64,000 bases of DNA from Myxosarcina sp. GI1 (GCF_000756305.1 NZ_JRFE01000014.1:215670-279669), one strand, 5' to 3'. Positions 1 through 9,841 are shown, numbered from the stretch's first letter. The notes: a model not told the origin generated them from the sequence alone. Program-made: numbers and translations.

Positions 1-242
1 CTGGTTTGATTTTTGCAATTCTTGACCCCTTCTTCTCCATAAAGGTTATATCGACTAAGAATCTTTTGACCATAAGAATAAGAACATCCCACAGCGAGCG
101 CGCTATTTTTTATTGTCCATCCCAAAGATATTTTCCACAGCAGATGCCATCTTCTAGCTTCTACGGAGTCTTTACTTTTAAGATATTTTTTTTTAAGCTC
201 ACTCGAACTAAAATGCTTGGCTAAATAAGCTGTTTTTGGCAT
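1..242 (-). CDS. IS630-type transposase, N-terminal part (runs off the left edge)
   Basis: The reverse strand reads open from an ATG at 240-242 to base 1, giving exactly 80 codons with no stop. The protein starts MPKTAYLAKHF and continues with EARRWHLLWKISLGWTIKN and AVGCSYSYGQKILSRYN. This is the helix-turn-helix layout at the front of IS630-family transposases, where a WHL-W-hydrophobic-GW stretch precedes a recognition helix and a spacer. The DDE catalytic part would lie to the left of the window. The gene may be intact or a fragment; this cannot be told from here. A plus-strand reading at 6-224 is a shadow of it. The family is recognised by pattern, not by alignment. Confidence 0.7.
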   Translation of the reverse strand, partial: MPKTAYLAKHFSSSELKKKYLKSKDSVEARRWHLLWKISLGWTIKNSALAVGCSYSYGQKILSRYNLYGEEGVKNCKNQT

Positions 243-329
243 TTAACATTTTTTTGTTATTTCTCTCTATTTTACACGTACTTTGGTAATCGGATTTAGT
301 ATAAGAAGCAAATAGAGTTGTAAATGTAT

Positions 330-1346
330 TTAGTGAATCATCCACAAAATAAAGCCAAGTGAACTAACACTCATAACAATCCATAATACAATTCCTTGGG
401 CGATCGCTTGCCAACCCACAACTTTCAGAGTCTGTATAGATAGCCCCGTTCCAATAAAAAATAGCGTTAGCTTCAATCCAGCTTCTGAAAACTGCGTTAA
501 GATAGGCGACCAGTTAGCGACACTGGGGACGAGCGATCGCATGAGAGATGCTAGTAAAAATAGACCGATAAACCAGGGAATTTGAATCGTAGGAGCTTGG
601 TGTGATTCTGTTGTCCGTCGGCTCTGAAATAAACAGGAAAAAAAGAGCGAAATCGGTACGATCCAGAGTGTACGAGATAGTTTGACTGCCGTTGCCGTGT
701 CTAATGCTGTCGTCCCGAAATGCGATGCCGCACCCACAACGCTAGAAATGTCGTGAATTGCGATACCTGCCCAAGTACCAAATTGGTCTGGCGTTAAGTG
801 TAAGAGGTGTCCCAGCAGCGGAAAAATATATAGAGCGGCAGCATTGAGCAAAAAAATTGTGCCTATTGCCAGCGAAATTTCTTGTTCTGCCGCACCGATA
901 ACTGAAGCAACTGCCGCGATCGCCGACCCCCCGCAAATCGCAGTTCCTACAGAAATTAACACCGATGTTTTCGCTGGAATCTTTAACCGCTTGCCCAACC
1001 ATTGCCCTAGCCACAATGATATGCCAATGCCGATTGCCGCAAACAAAGCACCTTTCTGTCCCGCTCGTACCACGACCGCTAAATCCATGCCGAAACCAAG
1101 CAGGATGACGCAGATTTGTAAAAGTTGTCGAGCCATCCAGCGGCTAGTGCGCTGAAACGGATTTTGAATCGTTAATGCCACTCCCATTCCCAATGTCAGA
1201 GCTAAGGGCGGCGAAATCCAGGTTGTAAGTGAAAAACTGGCAATACCCAGAAATAATGCTTGCTGCGGTGTAAACCGCAGGGTTATCGAACGCTGTAGTG
1301 TATTCTGTACTGCCAAAACCAGTTTAGATTCTTGTGAAGTCTCCAT
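330..1346 (-). CDS. UPF0324 (YeiH/PSE family) membrane transporter, putative sulfate exporter type
   Basis: A 338-residue, highly hydrophobic protein with about ten membrane segments. Family hallmarks are the N-terminal PPLALTLGMGVALTIQNPF region, the central GTAICGGSAIAAVA loop and the GIAIHDISSVVGAAS stretch, all typical of the YeiH group (conserved hypothetical 698). Members sit in the inner membrane; substrates are poorly established, and sulfite/sulfate or taurine-derived anions have been proposed. It is transcribed divergently from a LysR regulator 124 bases away, the usual arrangement for a LysR-controlled exporter. The ATG at 1344-1346 is the natural start. Family assignment is firm; substrate is inference. 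Confidence 0.85.
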   Translation of the reverse strand: METSQESKLVLAVQNTLQRSITLRFTPQQALFLGIASFSLTTWISPPLALTLGMGVALTIQNPFQRTSRWMARQLLQICVILLGFGMDLAVVVRAGQKGALFAAIGIGISLWLGQWLGKRLKIPAKTSVLISVGTAICGGSAIAAVASVIGAAEQEISLAIGTIFLLNAAALYIFPLLGHLLHLTPDQFGTWAGIAIHDISSVVGAASHFGTTALDTATAVKLSRTLWIVPISLFFSCLFQSRRTTESHQAPTIQIPWFIGLFLLASLMRSLVPSVANWSPILTQFSEAGLKLTLFFIGTGLSIQTLKVVGWQAIAQGIVLWIVMSVSSLGFILWMIH

Positions 1347-1424
1347 AATCTGTAGCGTTATGAGGGATCGACTTCACCGTAAGAAATTTTATTCATCGAA
1401 GCAAACGTTCTTTTCTGTCAATTC

Positions 1425-1441
1425 AATCGATAAAATCGATT
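1425..1441. promoter_or_regulatory. Inverted repeat AATCGAT-AAA-ATCGATT, candidate LysR operator
   Basis: A perfect 7-base inverted repeat with a 3-base spacer lies between the divergent transporter and LysR genes, about 30 bases before the lysR start. LysR proteins bind dyads in such shared promoters. The TCGAT core is also frequent in this genome, so chance cannot be excluded. Confidence 0.4.
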
Positions 1442-1470
1442 AATAATTTTTCTTTCGCATACACATAACA

Positions 1471-2385
1471 ATGACAGGTATAACGCTCGATCGACTCCGA
1501 ATCTTTCTTGCTGTAGCAGAGCAGATGCATTTTACCCGTGCTGCTGAAGTACTCTACATGACCCAATCCTCTGTCAGTTCGGCAATCCAAAATTTAGAGG
1601 AACACTACGGATTGAAGCTATTCGATCGCATTGGTCGCCATATTGAGATCACCGCAGCAGGTAGATTACTCAAAATTGAGGCGCAAAAGATTTTAGAGCA
1701 GGTCAATTTAACCGAACGCGGCTTGCGGGAACTGAATAATTTACAACGAGGCGAACTAAAATTAGGCGCGAGCCTCACTATCGGCAACTATTGGCTACCT
1801 AATAAAATTAGCGAATTTAAGCGTCAGTATCCTGGTATTGAAATTTACTGTACATTGGGCAATACCGCAGAAATCATTACGGGAACGGTCGAGGGACAAT
1901 TCGATCTGGGCTTTGTTGAAGGAAACGTCAGTTCCTCAGCGATCGATGCTCTAGAAATAGAAACCATTAGTAGCGATCGCCTTCTTATTGTTGTCGGTCA
2001 ATCTCATCCTTGGTTTTCAACTCCAAGAGTTTCTCTAACAGCACTTACTCAAACCACATGGGTGATGCGCGAACCTGGCTCGGGAACCAGAGCGGTATTC
2101 GAGCAGGCTCTAAGAGAATGGGGTATTGACCCTAAAGACTTAAATGTCGTTCTGGCAATGAGTAGCGGTGAGATGGTAAAAGCTGTTGTTGAAGACGGTG
2201 TTGGCGTAACGGCAATTTCAGAACTGATGATTAAAAAAGAATTGCAGCTAAACAGCCTTCGCTCAGTTCAAATTGAAGAATTAGGAGCATCCACTCAAAT
2301 TGCTCGTTCCTTTGTTCGACTAAAACATCGACAGCGATTTCAAACTCTTATTTCTCAAGCATTTACACAGTTATTAAATTATTAG
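1471..2385 (+). CDS. LysR-family transcriptional regulator
   Basis: A 304-residue protein with an N-terminal winged helix-turn-helix (residues about 4-63: LDRLRIFLAVAEQMHFTRAA, then QSSVSSAIQNLE) followed by a periplasmic-binding-like effector domain from about residue 90. The MREPGSGTRAVFEQAL stretch near residue 193 is typical of the CysB/CbbR-like subgroup that senses small anions or metabolites. It is divergent from the UPF0324 transporter, its likely target. No clear Shine-Dalgarno precedes the ATG at 1471. The family is certain; the inducer is unknown. Confidence 0.9.
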   Translation: MTGITLDRLRIFLAVAEQMHFTRAAEVLYMTQSSVSSAIQNLEEHYGLKLFDRIGRHIEITAAGRLLKIEAQKILEQVNLTERGLRELNNLQRGELKLGASLTIGNYWLPNKISEFKRQYPGIEIYCTLGNTAEIITGTVEGQFDLGFVEGNVSSSAIDALEIETISSDRLLIVVGQSHPWFSTPRVSLTALTQTTWVMREPGSGTRAVFEQALREWGIDPKDLNVVLAMSSGEMVKAVVEDGVGVTAISELMIKKELQLNSLRSVQIEELGASTQIARSFVRLKHRQRFQTLISQAFTQLLNY

Positions 2386-2525
2386 TAGCTCGTGGAAATA
2401 AACTAACGCAGCTACCATAAATCTATTTTAAGTTTGCTAATAGCAAAGGCGCGATCGATTATGTTTATCGCCATCGGGAAGTTGTTTAAAAATTTGGTAA
2501 ATTTCTCGATCGCAATCAAATAACG

Positions 2526-3467
2526 TTATAATTCCAAATCGCAAAATTCTGGCTTTAACTCTCTTGCCATTAAGGCTTGAATTGCTTCTTCAGGGGTAAT
2601 CTTTCCTTTCAATAGTCGATAGACCTGACGAACAATCGGTATGGCAATAGCTCGCTCGTTAGCAATTTTAACTAAGACTTCGGTGGTGTTAATGCCTTCA
2701 GCAGTTCCTTCTATATTTGCTAAAATCTCTTCTAAAGTCTTGCCTTGGGCTAATCCGTAACCTACTTGATAATTACGAGATAAGGAACTATCGCAAGTGG
2801 CAATTAAATCTCCCAAACCAGACAAACCAAAGAAAGTTTCTCCTCTAGCACCCAGGCGAGTACCGATACGAATCATTTCTGGTAGAGAACGAGTTATCAA
2901 CGCAGCTTTAGCATTAGTTCCCAACTGCATTCCGTCGCAGACTCCAGCAGCGATCGCAATTACATTTTTTAAAGTTCCACCTAGTTCTGCGCCAATCGGA
3001 TCGTCGTTGACATAAACTCTAAAAGTGTCTGAAGCAAAAATTTCTTGTACGGTTTCGGCAGCAGCTAAATCTCGGCTAGCAGTTACGGTTGCGGCAGGTA
3101 AGTTTTGTCGAATTTCTTTAGATAGATTGGGACCTGATAAGACTACTACAGGATTTTCAGGAAAAGCCTGCTGCCAAATTTTAGATGGGGTATGAGTGGT
3201 ATCGGAGTCTAAACCTTTAGTCGCCGTGACTATAATTAATTTGGAAGAAATATTTATTGCCTGAAGTTTTTCTACTGTCGGTCTTACTCCTTTCATAGCA
3301 ACCGCAGAAACTACAATATCTACCTCTTTTACCACAGATTCTAAAGTTTTCTCGCTGCTTCGCGACCAGGTTAATACTTTGTGTCCGTTGTTTTTAAGAA
3401 TATTGGCTAACGTCGAACCCCAAACCCCAGTTCCTAAAATAGTAACTTTGCTAAGTTGAAAACTCAC
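2526..3467 (-). CDS. gpsA: NAD(P)H-dependent glycerol-3-phosphate dehydrogenase
   Basis: A 313-residue cytoplasmic enzyme that reduces dihydroxyacetone phosphate to sn-glycerol-3-phosphate, the first backbone for membrane lipids. The N-terminal Rossmann motif is GTGVWGSTLA (about residues 11-20). The family signatures VVLSGPNLSKEI, GGTLKNVIAIAAG (containing the catalytic Lys) and the C-terminal FFGLSGLGDLIATC block are all present in order. Length is normal for the family (about 300-340). It stands alone, 59 bases from the CPBP gene on the same strand, so the two may be co-transcribed, although their functions are unrelated. Confidence 0.95.
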   Translation of the reverse strand: MSFQLSKVTILGTGVWGSTLANILKNNGHKVLTWSRSSEKTLESVVKEVDIVVSAVAMKGVRPTVEKLQAINISSKLIIVTATKGLDSDTTHTPSKIWQQAFPENPVVVLSGPNLSKEIRQNLPAATVTASRDLAAAETVQEIFASDTFRVYVNDDPIGAELGGTLKNVIAIAAGVCDGMQLGTNAKAALITRSLPEMIRIGTRLGARGETFFGLSGLGDLIATCDSSLSRNYQVGYGLAQGKTLEEILANIEGTAEGINTTEVLVKIANERAIAIPIVRQVYRLLKGKITPEEAIQALMARELKPEFCDLEL

Positions 3468-3526
3468 TGTTTTAAACCATAATTTGTAATTTATTTTACA
3501 TTTTAGGCAAACCCATCTCAGTTATT

Positions 3527-5101
3527 TCAAATTCCACTTCCCAAAATAAACAGACTTATCAAAGTGCCACTATTCCATAGACTGTGTAGCAACATTGGAG
3601 CTAACAGATTGCGCGATCGCGTGTAAACTACTCCTAAAACTATGCCGAGGGTAGCCAGGGGCAAAACTTCCGATAGGCTTAAATGTGCCACTGCAAAGAT
3701 TAGCGCACTAATGATGATTGCCCCCCATACCGATACATAACGAGTTAGGGAAGGCAACAAGAAACCGCGAAACATTATCTCTTCAAAAATCGGTGCGGCG
3801 ATCGAAGCGGTTACAAAAAATATGGTTAAAGCAACCTTGTCTTGAGCCTGCAAAGCTAAAAACAATAGGGGATTACTACCGCCCTGTCCGTTCCAAATCT
3901 GCTGATTGATTAAAGATACGATCAATACTGAAGGTACGGCAACCAAATAACCACCTAAGCCCCAAAGTACCCAATTGCTAAAAAGCTTGATTTTAAACCA
4001 ATCTTGGGGTAAAGGAAAAAAAGATTTGACTGACAAATACAGTACCAAAATTCCGCTGGCTGACATCACCATGTATGTACCAAACACATATAAAGCTTTG
4101 AGTCTCAGGGAATAGTTAGCAGGATTTAAGCCCGATATGCCAAGGACAAAAGGCAAGACAAACTGACCGATAAAGAAAAAACCGACAATCAAAACTTGCC
4201 AGGTAATTTCCCAATTCCAGGGTGTTTCCCAAGTTTTATCGTTGTTAGTAGCTAAAATTGCGCCTTCTTTTTTGAAGAACAGTTGCACGATTAAAAAGAT
4301 AGCTAAACTTATGCCGCCAATGCTGCCAAATACGGGAATACCGCTAATCAAACCTAGTTTGACGATAGAGTCTCTAGCTACTTGCTGTTCTTGTTGCTGA
4401 AGTATGGCTAAGTCGCGATCGCGATTTTCTAACTGATACAACTTTGCCAAACTTTGGTAGCGAAACCAGCTATCGAGGTTGGCTTCAATAATTGCTTCGC
4501 TATTATTGGCTATATCCGTTTCCTCTTGCCACAAACCAGTTAAAACTTTTGCCGTTCTAACATACCTATCTTGAGAATTGTTATCTGCAATCAACTGTTG
4601 CCAGGTAGATATAGCTTCGGTTTTATTATCTTGTGCCGTGTAGAGAATACCCTGTTTTAAATCTATTTCATTAATAAATTTGCCTATTTCTTGGATTTGT
4701 TTATCGATTTGTAATTTTTGTGGCGGTGTGAGGTTGGTAGGTTCATTTTCGGCTACAATTTGAGCTTCCTGGCGATCGCTACTAACTGTAGAGGATTCTA
4801 GCTGTCGTAGTTGTGCTACATAGTTGGCGCGGCTGGTTGTAGCTTCCTTACGGGCTTTTTGATACTGTTCTATTGCTTTGGCATAGGGTTCTTCGCCAAT
4901 CAAAGAATCGACCGCTTTAAGATAATCCGCGCTGTTCTCGCCTTCAGGTTTTAGTTCTGAAACGTTAAGTACCAGATTGGTTTGGTAAAGTTCCAAACGA
5001 CTTTGAATTTGTGGCTGGGAAAGGCTGTCGTTAAGCGAGAAAAATATTCTAGCGATCGCCAGTAAAGTTATTAAAGATAAGATTATTCGCTTGATAGTCA
5101 T
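3527..5101 (-). CDS. CPBP-family intramembrane glutamic protease with long N-terminal extension
   Basis: A 524-residue protein. Residues 1-25 form a membrane anchor. Residues about 40-245 are a soluble, helical, TPR-like region rich in Lys, Glu and Gln (for example AIEQYQKARKEATTS). The rest is polytopic with about eight membrane segments. The C-terminal third carries the CPBP (ABI/Rce1-like) motif FEEIMFRGFLLP, whose paired Glu and Arg are catalytic in the family, plus the downstream AVAHLS and MLLHSLWN histidine motifs. Cyanobacteria carry several such proteins; proposed roles are processing of membrane proteins or peptides. The substrate is unknown. The soluble extension makes it longer than the minimal domain of about 200-280 residues. 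Confidence 0.85.
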   Translation of the reverse strand: MTIKRIILSLITLLAIARIFFSLNDSLSQPQIQSRLELYQTNLVLNVSELKPEGENSADYLKAVDSLIGEEPYAKAIEQYQKARKEATTSRANYVAQLRQLESSTVSSDRQEAQIVAENEPTNLTPPQKLQIDKQIQEIGKFINEIDLKQGILYTAQDNKTEAISTWQQLIADNNSQDRYVRTAKVLTGLWQEETDIANNSEAIIEANLDSWFRYQSLAKLYQLENRDRDLAILQQQEQQVARDSIVKLGLISGIPVFGSIGGISLAIFLIVQLFFKKEGAILATNNDKTWETPWNWEITWQVLIVGFFFIGQFVLPFVLGISGLNPANYSLRLKALYVFGTYMVMSASGILVLYLSVKSFFPLPQDWFKIKLFSNWVLWGLGGYLVAVPSVLIVSLINQQIWNGQGGSNPLLFLALQAQDKVALTIFFVTASIAAPIFEEIMFRGFLLPSLTRYVSVWGAIIISALIFAVAHLSLSEVLPLATLGIVLGVVYTRSRNLLAPMLLHSLWNSGTLISLFILGSGI

Positions 5102-5334
5102 TAAATACTCGATAAAAAAATTTATGACGCATAGTTTAAATACGTCTAGTTGACGAAGTTTTAAGAAGCCTCGTCGTTATACGACAGGTTCTCTGTAAAA
5201 CATTATCCCTTGTCGCCGAACAACGAACAATTGTTTCTATTTCAGAAAAATTTAATTTTGAGCGACGATTGTGAAGCTTAAAATCAATTAACAGCAATTG
5301 AAATACTAATTAATTGATTCTGGTAACGTCGTTT

Positions 5335-5898
5335 TCAGTGTGGACTTTTTAGATTGCGTTTACTTTTTGAAGAACTCGGATGGTTTAAATTCAAAAGATA
5401 TTGGCTAATAGAAATAAGTAAAATTGCCAACGCCATGTAAATTACGTCGCTTGTTTGTCTGATTTCCAAACTAAGCATTTGCTTGAACAAACTTACAATC
5501 AAAGCAACTACGATTACATTGACTAACTTGCCTTTTAATTCTTCTAAAGTTTCACTCTGCAAAATATTTGAATCATCATTGTGTTTAATCTCTATTTCTG
5601 AAATAAACAATTCATAAATACCAAAAGCAAATATCAATAAAACAATGCCGATCAAGTAATAGTCAATTCCGCCAATAATATATGCTACTATCTGTACGGT
5701 TGCTTCTCCTTCTGGATCTTGAATATCGAAAGCTAGAGTCAAAGCCGCCCAAATGTCTAAAGTTCCAATAACAATTAAGCGCAAAGAGCTAAGTAAGCTA
5801 AAGACAACTGGAACTACAATAAAAAATCTAACATTCCAAATAAATGCTTCAAAAATAGCTTCTATTTTTTTGATTATTCTCGGTGTTTTTCTAACCAT
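5335..5898 (-). CDS. YqhA/UPF0114 family membrane protein
   Basis: A 187-residue protein with four predicted membrane segments. The diagnostic YqhA blocks are FEAFIWNVRFFIVVPVVFS near the start, then IIGGIDYYLIGIVLLIFAFGIYELFIS in the middle. No biochemical function is established for the family. The C-terminus ends in a basic tail (SSSKSKRNLKSPH). It is a single gene facing away from the phosphatase gene on its other side; the start is the ATG at 5896-5898. Confidence 0.85.
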   Translation of the reverse strand: MVRKTPRIIKKIEAIFEAFIWNVRFFIVVPVVFSLLSSLRLIVIGTLDIWAALTLAFDIQDPEGEATVQIVAYIIGGIDYYLIGIVLLIFAFGIYELFISEIEIKHNDDSNILQSETLEELKGKLVNVIVVALIVSLFKQMLSLEIRQTSDVIYMALAILLISISQYLLNLNHPSSSKSKRNLKSPH

Positions 5899-6216
5899 TA
5901 ATTATTTGCGTACATATTTTAAAACCCCTGTTTTAGAGCATATACGATATGCAGTTGTTTTGGCTTTACTCAAAATAAAATCGTAAGTTAACACTACGTA
6001 ACTTGCCATAGTTACAGCAATATTTATAAATTTGTTAATTTAGCTAATGTTTGTATTTGCTGGTGGCGCGGTGAGTTAGTACACTTTTGGGTAGAGGCTG
6101 CTGCCTAAATTTACTTTAGATGTAGTTTAAGTCAACGTTTGTACATAGGTTTATCGATCGCCAATAACTAATAACTGATAAATTGATAGATGTTTATTTA
6201 GAAGAGGATTAAAAGT
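5899..6216. other. Intergenic region, divergent promoters of yqhA and the histidine phosphatase
   Basis: An AT-rich 318-base stretch between divergent genes. It contains no convincing reading frame, RNA gene or long repeat. The GAAGAGGA sequence at 6201-6208 is a plausible ribosome-binding site for the TTG start at 6217. Confidence 0.5.
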
Positions 6217-7554
6217 TTGGCTACTCGCGTAATCATCGTCCGACACGGACAAAGCAGCTACAATGCACAGCAGTTAATTCAAGGTCGTTGTGATGAGTCG
6301 GTTTTAACCGAACGAGGTATTGCCGATGCCCAAACCGTAGGTAAAACCCTACAGGATATTTCTATCGATGCGCTTTATTGTAGTCCGTTGCAGAGAGCCA
6401 AAAAAACAGCAGAGATAATTCACGCTAGCCTGAATAATGCGCCAACTTTGCAGCCTACAGATAAACTAATGGAAATCGATCTACCGCTGTGGGAAAAAGT
6501 CAGCAAACAAGTAGCTAGAGAAAAATTTGCCGACGATTACAGCAAATGGAAACAACTGCCCCACGAATTTAAAATGATTTTAGAGGGAGGAACAGAACAC
6601 TATCCTGTCCTTTCTCTCTACGAACAGGCGCGGCAGTTCTGGCAAGAAGTTATTCCCCAACATTCAGGAAAGACTATTTTAATCGTGGCGCACAACGGCA
6701 TTAATCGCTGCTTGATTATGTCTGCTATTGGGATGAAATGCGATCGCTACCATTCAATTCAACAGTCCAACTGCTGTATTAACGTCCTCAACTTTACAGG
6801 AGACTACAACGATCCCGTACAGCTAGAGTCTCTCAATCAAACCTCTCATTTAGACGTGCCAATTCCTCCCGTTCGTCCTCCTCATGCTGGACCTCGTCTG
6901 CTGTTGGTGCGTCACGGTGAAACACAGTGGAATAAAGAATCTCGCTTTCAGGGAATTAGAGATATTCCTCTCAATGAAAATGGTAAAGAACAGGGACGTA
7001 AAGCCGCTGAATTTTTGAAGGATGTGAAGCTCGATTTTGCCGTAACTAGTTCGCTGTTGCGTCCTAAAGAGACTGCCGAGTTAATTTTAGAGCATCATCC
7101 AGAAGTAGAGTTAGAAACCACTACAGAACTAATAGAAATATGTCATGGCTTGTGGGAAGGCAAACTAGAAACCGAAATAGAAGCCGAGTTTCCTGGTTTG
7201 CTAGCCCAGTGGAAAGCAACCCCCAACTTAGTACAAATGCCAGCAGGAGAAAACTTGCAGCAAGTTTGGGATCGGGCAATTGCCGCCTGGGATAAAATAG
7301 TTGCCAAATTTAGTAACAGCGATCGCCCGCTTACAGGTATTGTTGTCGCCCACGATGCAATTAATAAAGCGATCGTCTGTTATTTATTAGGACTAGAACC
7401 CAAAAATTTCTGGAATATCAAGCAGGGTAATGGGGCAGTTAGCGTTATCGACTATCCCCAAGGTGCATCGGGACAGCCTGTGTTGCAGGCAATTAATATT
7501 ACTACCCACTTAAGCGGTAGCGTCCTCGATAAAACTGCCGCAGGTGCATTGTAA
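6217..7554 (+). CDS. Tandem two-domain histidine phosphatase (phosphoglycerate mutase-like)
   Basis: A 445-residue protein made of two histidine phosphatase domains. Domain 1 opens with IIVRHGQSSYN (catalytic His at residue 10) and has the late IVAHNG motif. Domain 2 opens with LLVRHGETQWN near residue 232 and has VVAHDA. Both keep the RHG phosphohistidine motif. Two-domain members of this family are common in cyanobacteria, where a related enzyme is credited with phosphoserine phosphatase activity; the exact substrate here is inference. The start is TTG, chosen because a good AGAGGA site lies 8 bases upstream and the RHG motif begins almost at once. Confidence 0.85.
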   Translation: MATRVIIVRHGQSSYNAQQLIQGRCDESVLTERGIADAQTVGKTLQDISIDALYCSPLQRAKKTAEIIHASLNNAPTLQPTDKLMEIDLPLWEKVSKQVAREKFADDYSKWKQLPHEFKMILEGGTEHYPVLSLYEQARQFWQEVIPQHSGKTILIVAHNGINRCLIMSAIGMKCDRYHSIQQSNCCINVLNFTGDYNDPVQLESLNQTSHLDVPIPPVRPPHAGPRLLLVRHGETQWNKESRFQGIRDIPLNENGKEQGRKAAEFLKDVKLDFAVTSSLLRPKETAELILEHHPEVELETTTELIEICHGLWEGKLETEIEAEFPGLLAQWKATPNLVQMPAGENLQQVWDRAIAAWDKIVAKFSNSDRPLTGIVVAHDAINKAIVCYLLGLEPKNFWNIKQGNGAVSVIDYPQGASGQPVLQAINITTHLSGSVLDKTAAGAL

Positions 7555-7621
7555 ATAGCTTATAACCTACAGCTTACAGCTAGATACAGAGCAATTTATT
7601 TTTATCCGTTAAATAATAATT

Positions 7622-8401
7622 ATGTCTTTCCAACCGCCTACTATTTTGGCTTTAGATTTTGATGGCGTTATTCTCGATGGCTTAGAGGAATATTTTGCTA
7701 CCACCAAAAAAACCTATCAGCAAATCTGGAACCAGCACGATATTAGTGACGAGTATAAACCTTTGTTTTGCCAATTGCGTCCCGTAATTGAAACTGGTTG
7801 GGAAATGCCTATATTACTAAGGGCATTAATTTTGGGTATCGATCGCGAATCTATTTTACAAGACTGGTCTTCAATAGTAACCCGAATCATGACTTCTGAA
7901 GGGTTGGATAAAAAAGATTTAGCTCAAAAATTAGACGGGGTTAGAGATAGCTGGATTAAAGAAGATCTAGCAGGCTGGTTGAGGATGCATCGCTTTTTTT
8001 CGGGGGTTATTCCTCGCTTACAACAAATAATTGATTCTCCTACTAAACTTTATATTGTCACTACCAAAGAAGGAAGATTCACCCAACAGCTATTACAACA
8101 GCAGCAAGTTTATTTACCAACAGAAAACATCATCGGCAAAGAAAGCAAACGTCCTAAATACGAAACCCTACGTCTGCTAAGAGATCGGGAAAGTGCAGAC
8201 AATGTTAGTATTTGGTTTGTCGAAGATCGCCTTAAAGCTTTACAACAGGTAACGCAACAGTCAGATTTGCTACCTATTACCAAATTATTCTTAGCAGACT
8301 GGGGCTATAATACCGAACGCGATCGCAATCTGGTTCGTCAAGATGCTGATATTGAGTTACTCTCTTTACAACAATTCGAGCGAAATTTTGGCGAATGGTA
8401 A
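7622..8401 (+). CDS. HAD-superfamily hydrolase
   Basis: A 259-residue cytoplasmic protein with HAD motif I LALDFDGVILDG (residues about 9-20, with nucleophile and acid/base Asp). Motif II is YIVTTKEG and motif IV is VEDRLKAL. The long helical insert after motif I is the cap domain. It follows the histidine phosphatase by 67 bases on the same strand, so the two phosphatases may be one transcription unit. The substrate is unknown. Confidence 0.8.
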   Translation: MSFQPPTILALDFDGVILDGLEEYFATTKKTYQQIWNQHDISDEYKPLFCQLRPVIETGWEMPILLRALILGIDRESILQDWSSIVTRIMTSEGLDKKDLAQKLDGVRDSWIKEDLAGWLRMHRFFSGVIPRLQQIIDSPTKLYIVTTKEGRFTQQLLQQQQVYLPTENIIGKESKRPKYETLRLLRDRESADNVSIWFVEDRLKALQQVTQQSDLLPITKLFLADWGYNTERDRNLVRQDADIELLSLQQFERNFGEW

Positions 8402-8444
8402 AAGAATTGCTAGAAGAGGCGATCGCCTACTAAATTTTTATTTA

Positions 8445-9026
8445 TCAATCTTCTGTAAGATTAACTTTGTGATAGAGCTTTTTAAGCTCGATTTCATAAT
8501 CTACAGAAGTCAAAGTCAATACTGAATTCTGTCCTTCATATTCTTGCAATAGCCACTTGTTTTCAGCTTGCTTAATGTATTGTTCGACAGCAAAACTATA
8601 CTGGTCTATTAAAACGTATTCTTGAAAGGTCGAAATAGAACGATAGTATTTAAATTTATCGCCTCTATCGTAATTACTAGTAGATTTAGACAGCACTTCG
8701 ATGATTAACAAAGGATTAATTACAGTAGTAGATTTATCTCCTTCATAAATAGGTTCGTCCTCGATAACCATGATATCGGGATAGGTATAAAATCGATAGC
8801 GAGGAATCCACAAACGTATATCTCCCATATACAGTTCGTAATTTCGATCATTTATAGATAAAGGAAATTGACGACAAAAATTCAGACTAATTTTGTTATG
8901 ATTTGTCGTGCTACCTGCCATCGGTATAATTTTTCCATCTCGATATTCATGTTTGTTTTTGGCATCTGCTTCAAATTCGAGATATTGTTGCGGAGTGTAA
9001 CAAACTTGTTTAGTTAAAGCAGACAT
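8445..9026 (-). CDS. Uma2-family (DUF820) PD-(D/E)XK nuclease-like protein
   Basis: A 193-residue protein with the Uma2 pattern: YLEFEADAKNKHEYRDGKIIPMAG (Glu in the first motif), PDIMVIEDEP (PD-Ile core), then INPLLIIEVLSKST with the ExK-like Glu-Val-Leu-Ser core, and FQEYVLIDQYS. These proteins are greatly expanded in cyanobacteria. They have a restriction-endonuclease fold, but no role is established. It is adjacent to another Uma2 gene 209 bases upstream on the same strand. Confidence 0.85.
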   Translation of the reverse strand: MSALTKQVCYTPQQYLEFEADAKNKHEYRDGKIIPMAGSTTNHNKISLNFCRQFPLSINDRNYELYMGDIRLWIPRYRFYTYPDIMVIEDEPIYEGDKSTTVINPLLIIEVLSKSTSNYDRGDKFKYYRSISTFQEYVLIDQYSFAVEQYIKQAENKWLLQEYEGQNSVLTLTSVDYEIELKKLYHKVNLTED

Positions 9027-9235
9027 AATAATTGTTCGCTATTTTATAACTATTGTTTTAATTGTAAGAAACAAAGTAGAAAAGAATAAAGCGATTTCAA
9101 CGTAAAGAAATGTATGCGTTAATTCCCAATCCCTAGAATCACCGTTCCGTTTACGGCGGTGAGCAGTCAAGAAAATATACTGAATATCTCGTCGAATTCA
9201 CGTTTAGTTAAATGCGATCCGTCCGAACAATTATT

Positions 9236-9841
9236 TTAATTTACCGCAAAAATTTGATTGGCAGTCATATTAAGATCTGGGAATGTTGGAGAATTTAAGC
9301 GATCGCTATCTCTAAATTGGCTAATCTGATATTCGCCGTCTACTAATTGGTAAATAGAAATTGTAGGCTGTTTGGGATTGCCAATATATCTTCTACCACC
9401 TAAAGCTAGATGATCCACAATCCAATACTCTTTTACACCAATTTCTTCATAATCTCTAACCTTAGTTAAGTAATCATCTCGCCAGTTGGTGCTGACAACT
9501 TCAATAATTAGAGGTATTGTTGCTGCTTGCTGTACGGTTGAATACTTCTCCCATAGTGATTCGTTTTTCAAGGCAGGGCGATTTAAAATTAATACGTCGG
9601 GAGAATAACCACACTCTCTAGCTGATGATTTTACCAGTGCAGTTTTTGGTATTAAATAAGGAAGTTGCAATCTTCTATACTCAACGGCTAATTCTGTGGC
9701 TAACAGACCAACAATCTCTTCGTGTTTTCCTGTTGGCTGCATCTCAACAATTACCCCATCATAAAGTTCGTAGCGTCCACCTTCGGGTTTCCAGTCTAAA
9801 AATTCGGCAAAAGTGACTGGTTTGATTATTGCTTGAGTCAT
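9236..9841 (-). CDS. Uma2-family (DUF820) PD-(D/E)XK nuclease-like protein
   Basis: The second Uma2 protein, about 201 residues from the preferred start. Motifs are FAEFLDWKPEGGRYELYDGV, the YSPDVLILNRP acid core, IPLIIEVVSTNWRDDY, and VKEYWIVDHLALGGRRY. The open frame extends to 9883, but the ATG at 9839-9841 (MTQAIIKPVTF) matches the usual family start just before the first motif, so I prefer it. It shares little sequence with its neighbour beyond the motifs, so it is not a recent duplicate. Confidence 0.85.
   Translation of the reverse strand: MTQAIIKPVTFAEFLDWKPEGGRYELYDGVIVEMQPTGKHEEIVGLLATELAVEYRRLQLPYLIPKTALVKSSARECGYSPDVLILNRPALKNESLWEKYSTVQQAATIPLIIEVVSTNWRDDYLTKVRDYEEIGVKEYWIVDHLALGGRRYIGNPKQPTISIYQLVDGEYQISQFRDSDRLNSPTFPDLNMTANQIFAVN

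Noticed and set aside
6..224. 72-codon plus-strand reading at the left edge
   Set aside because: It lies opposite the transposase N-terminal frame (1-242, reverse), which has recognisable motifs; this one has none.
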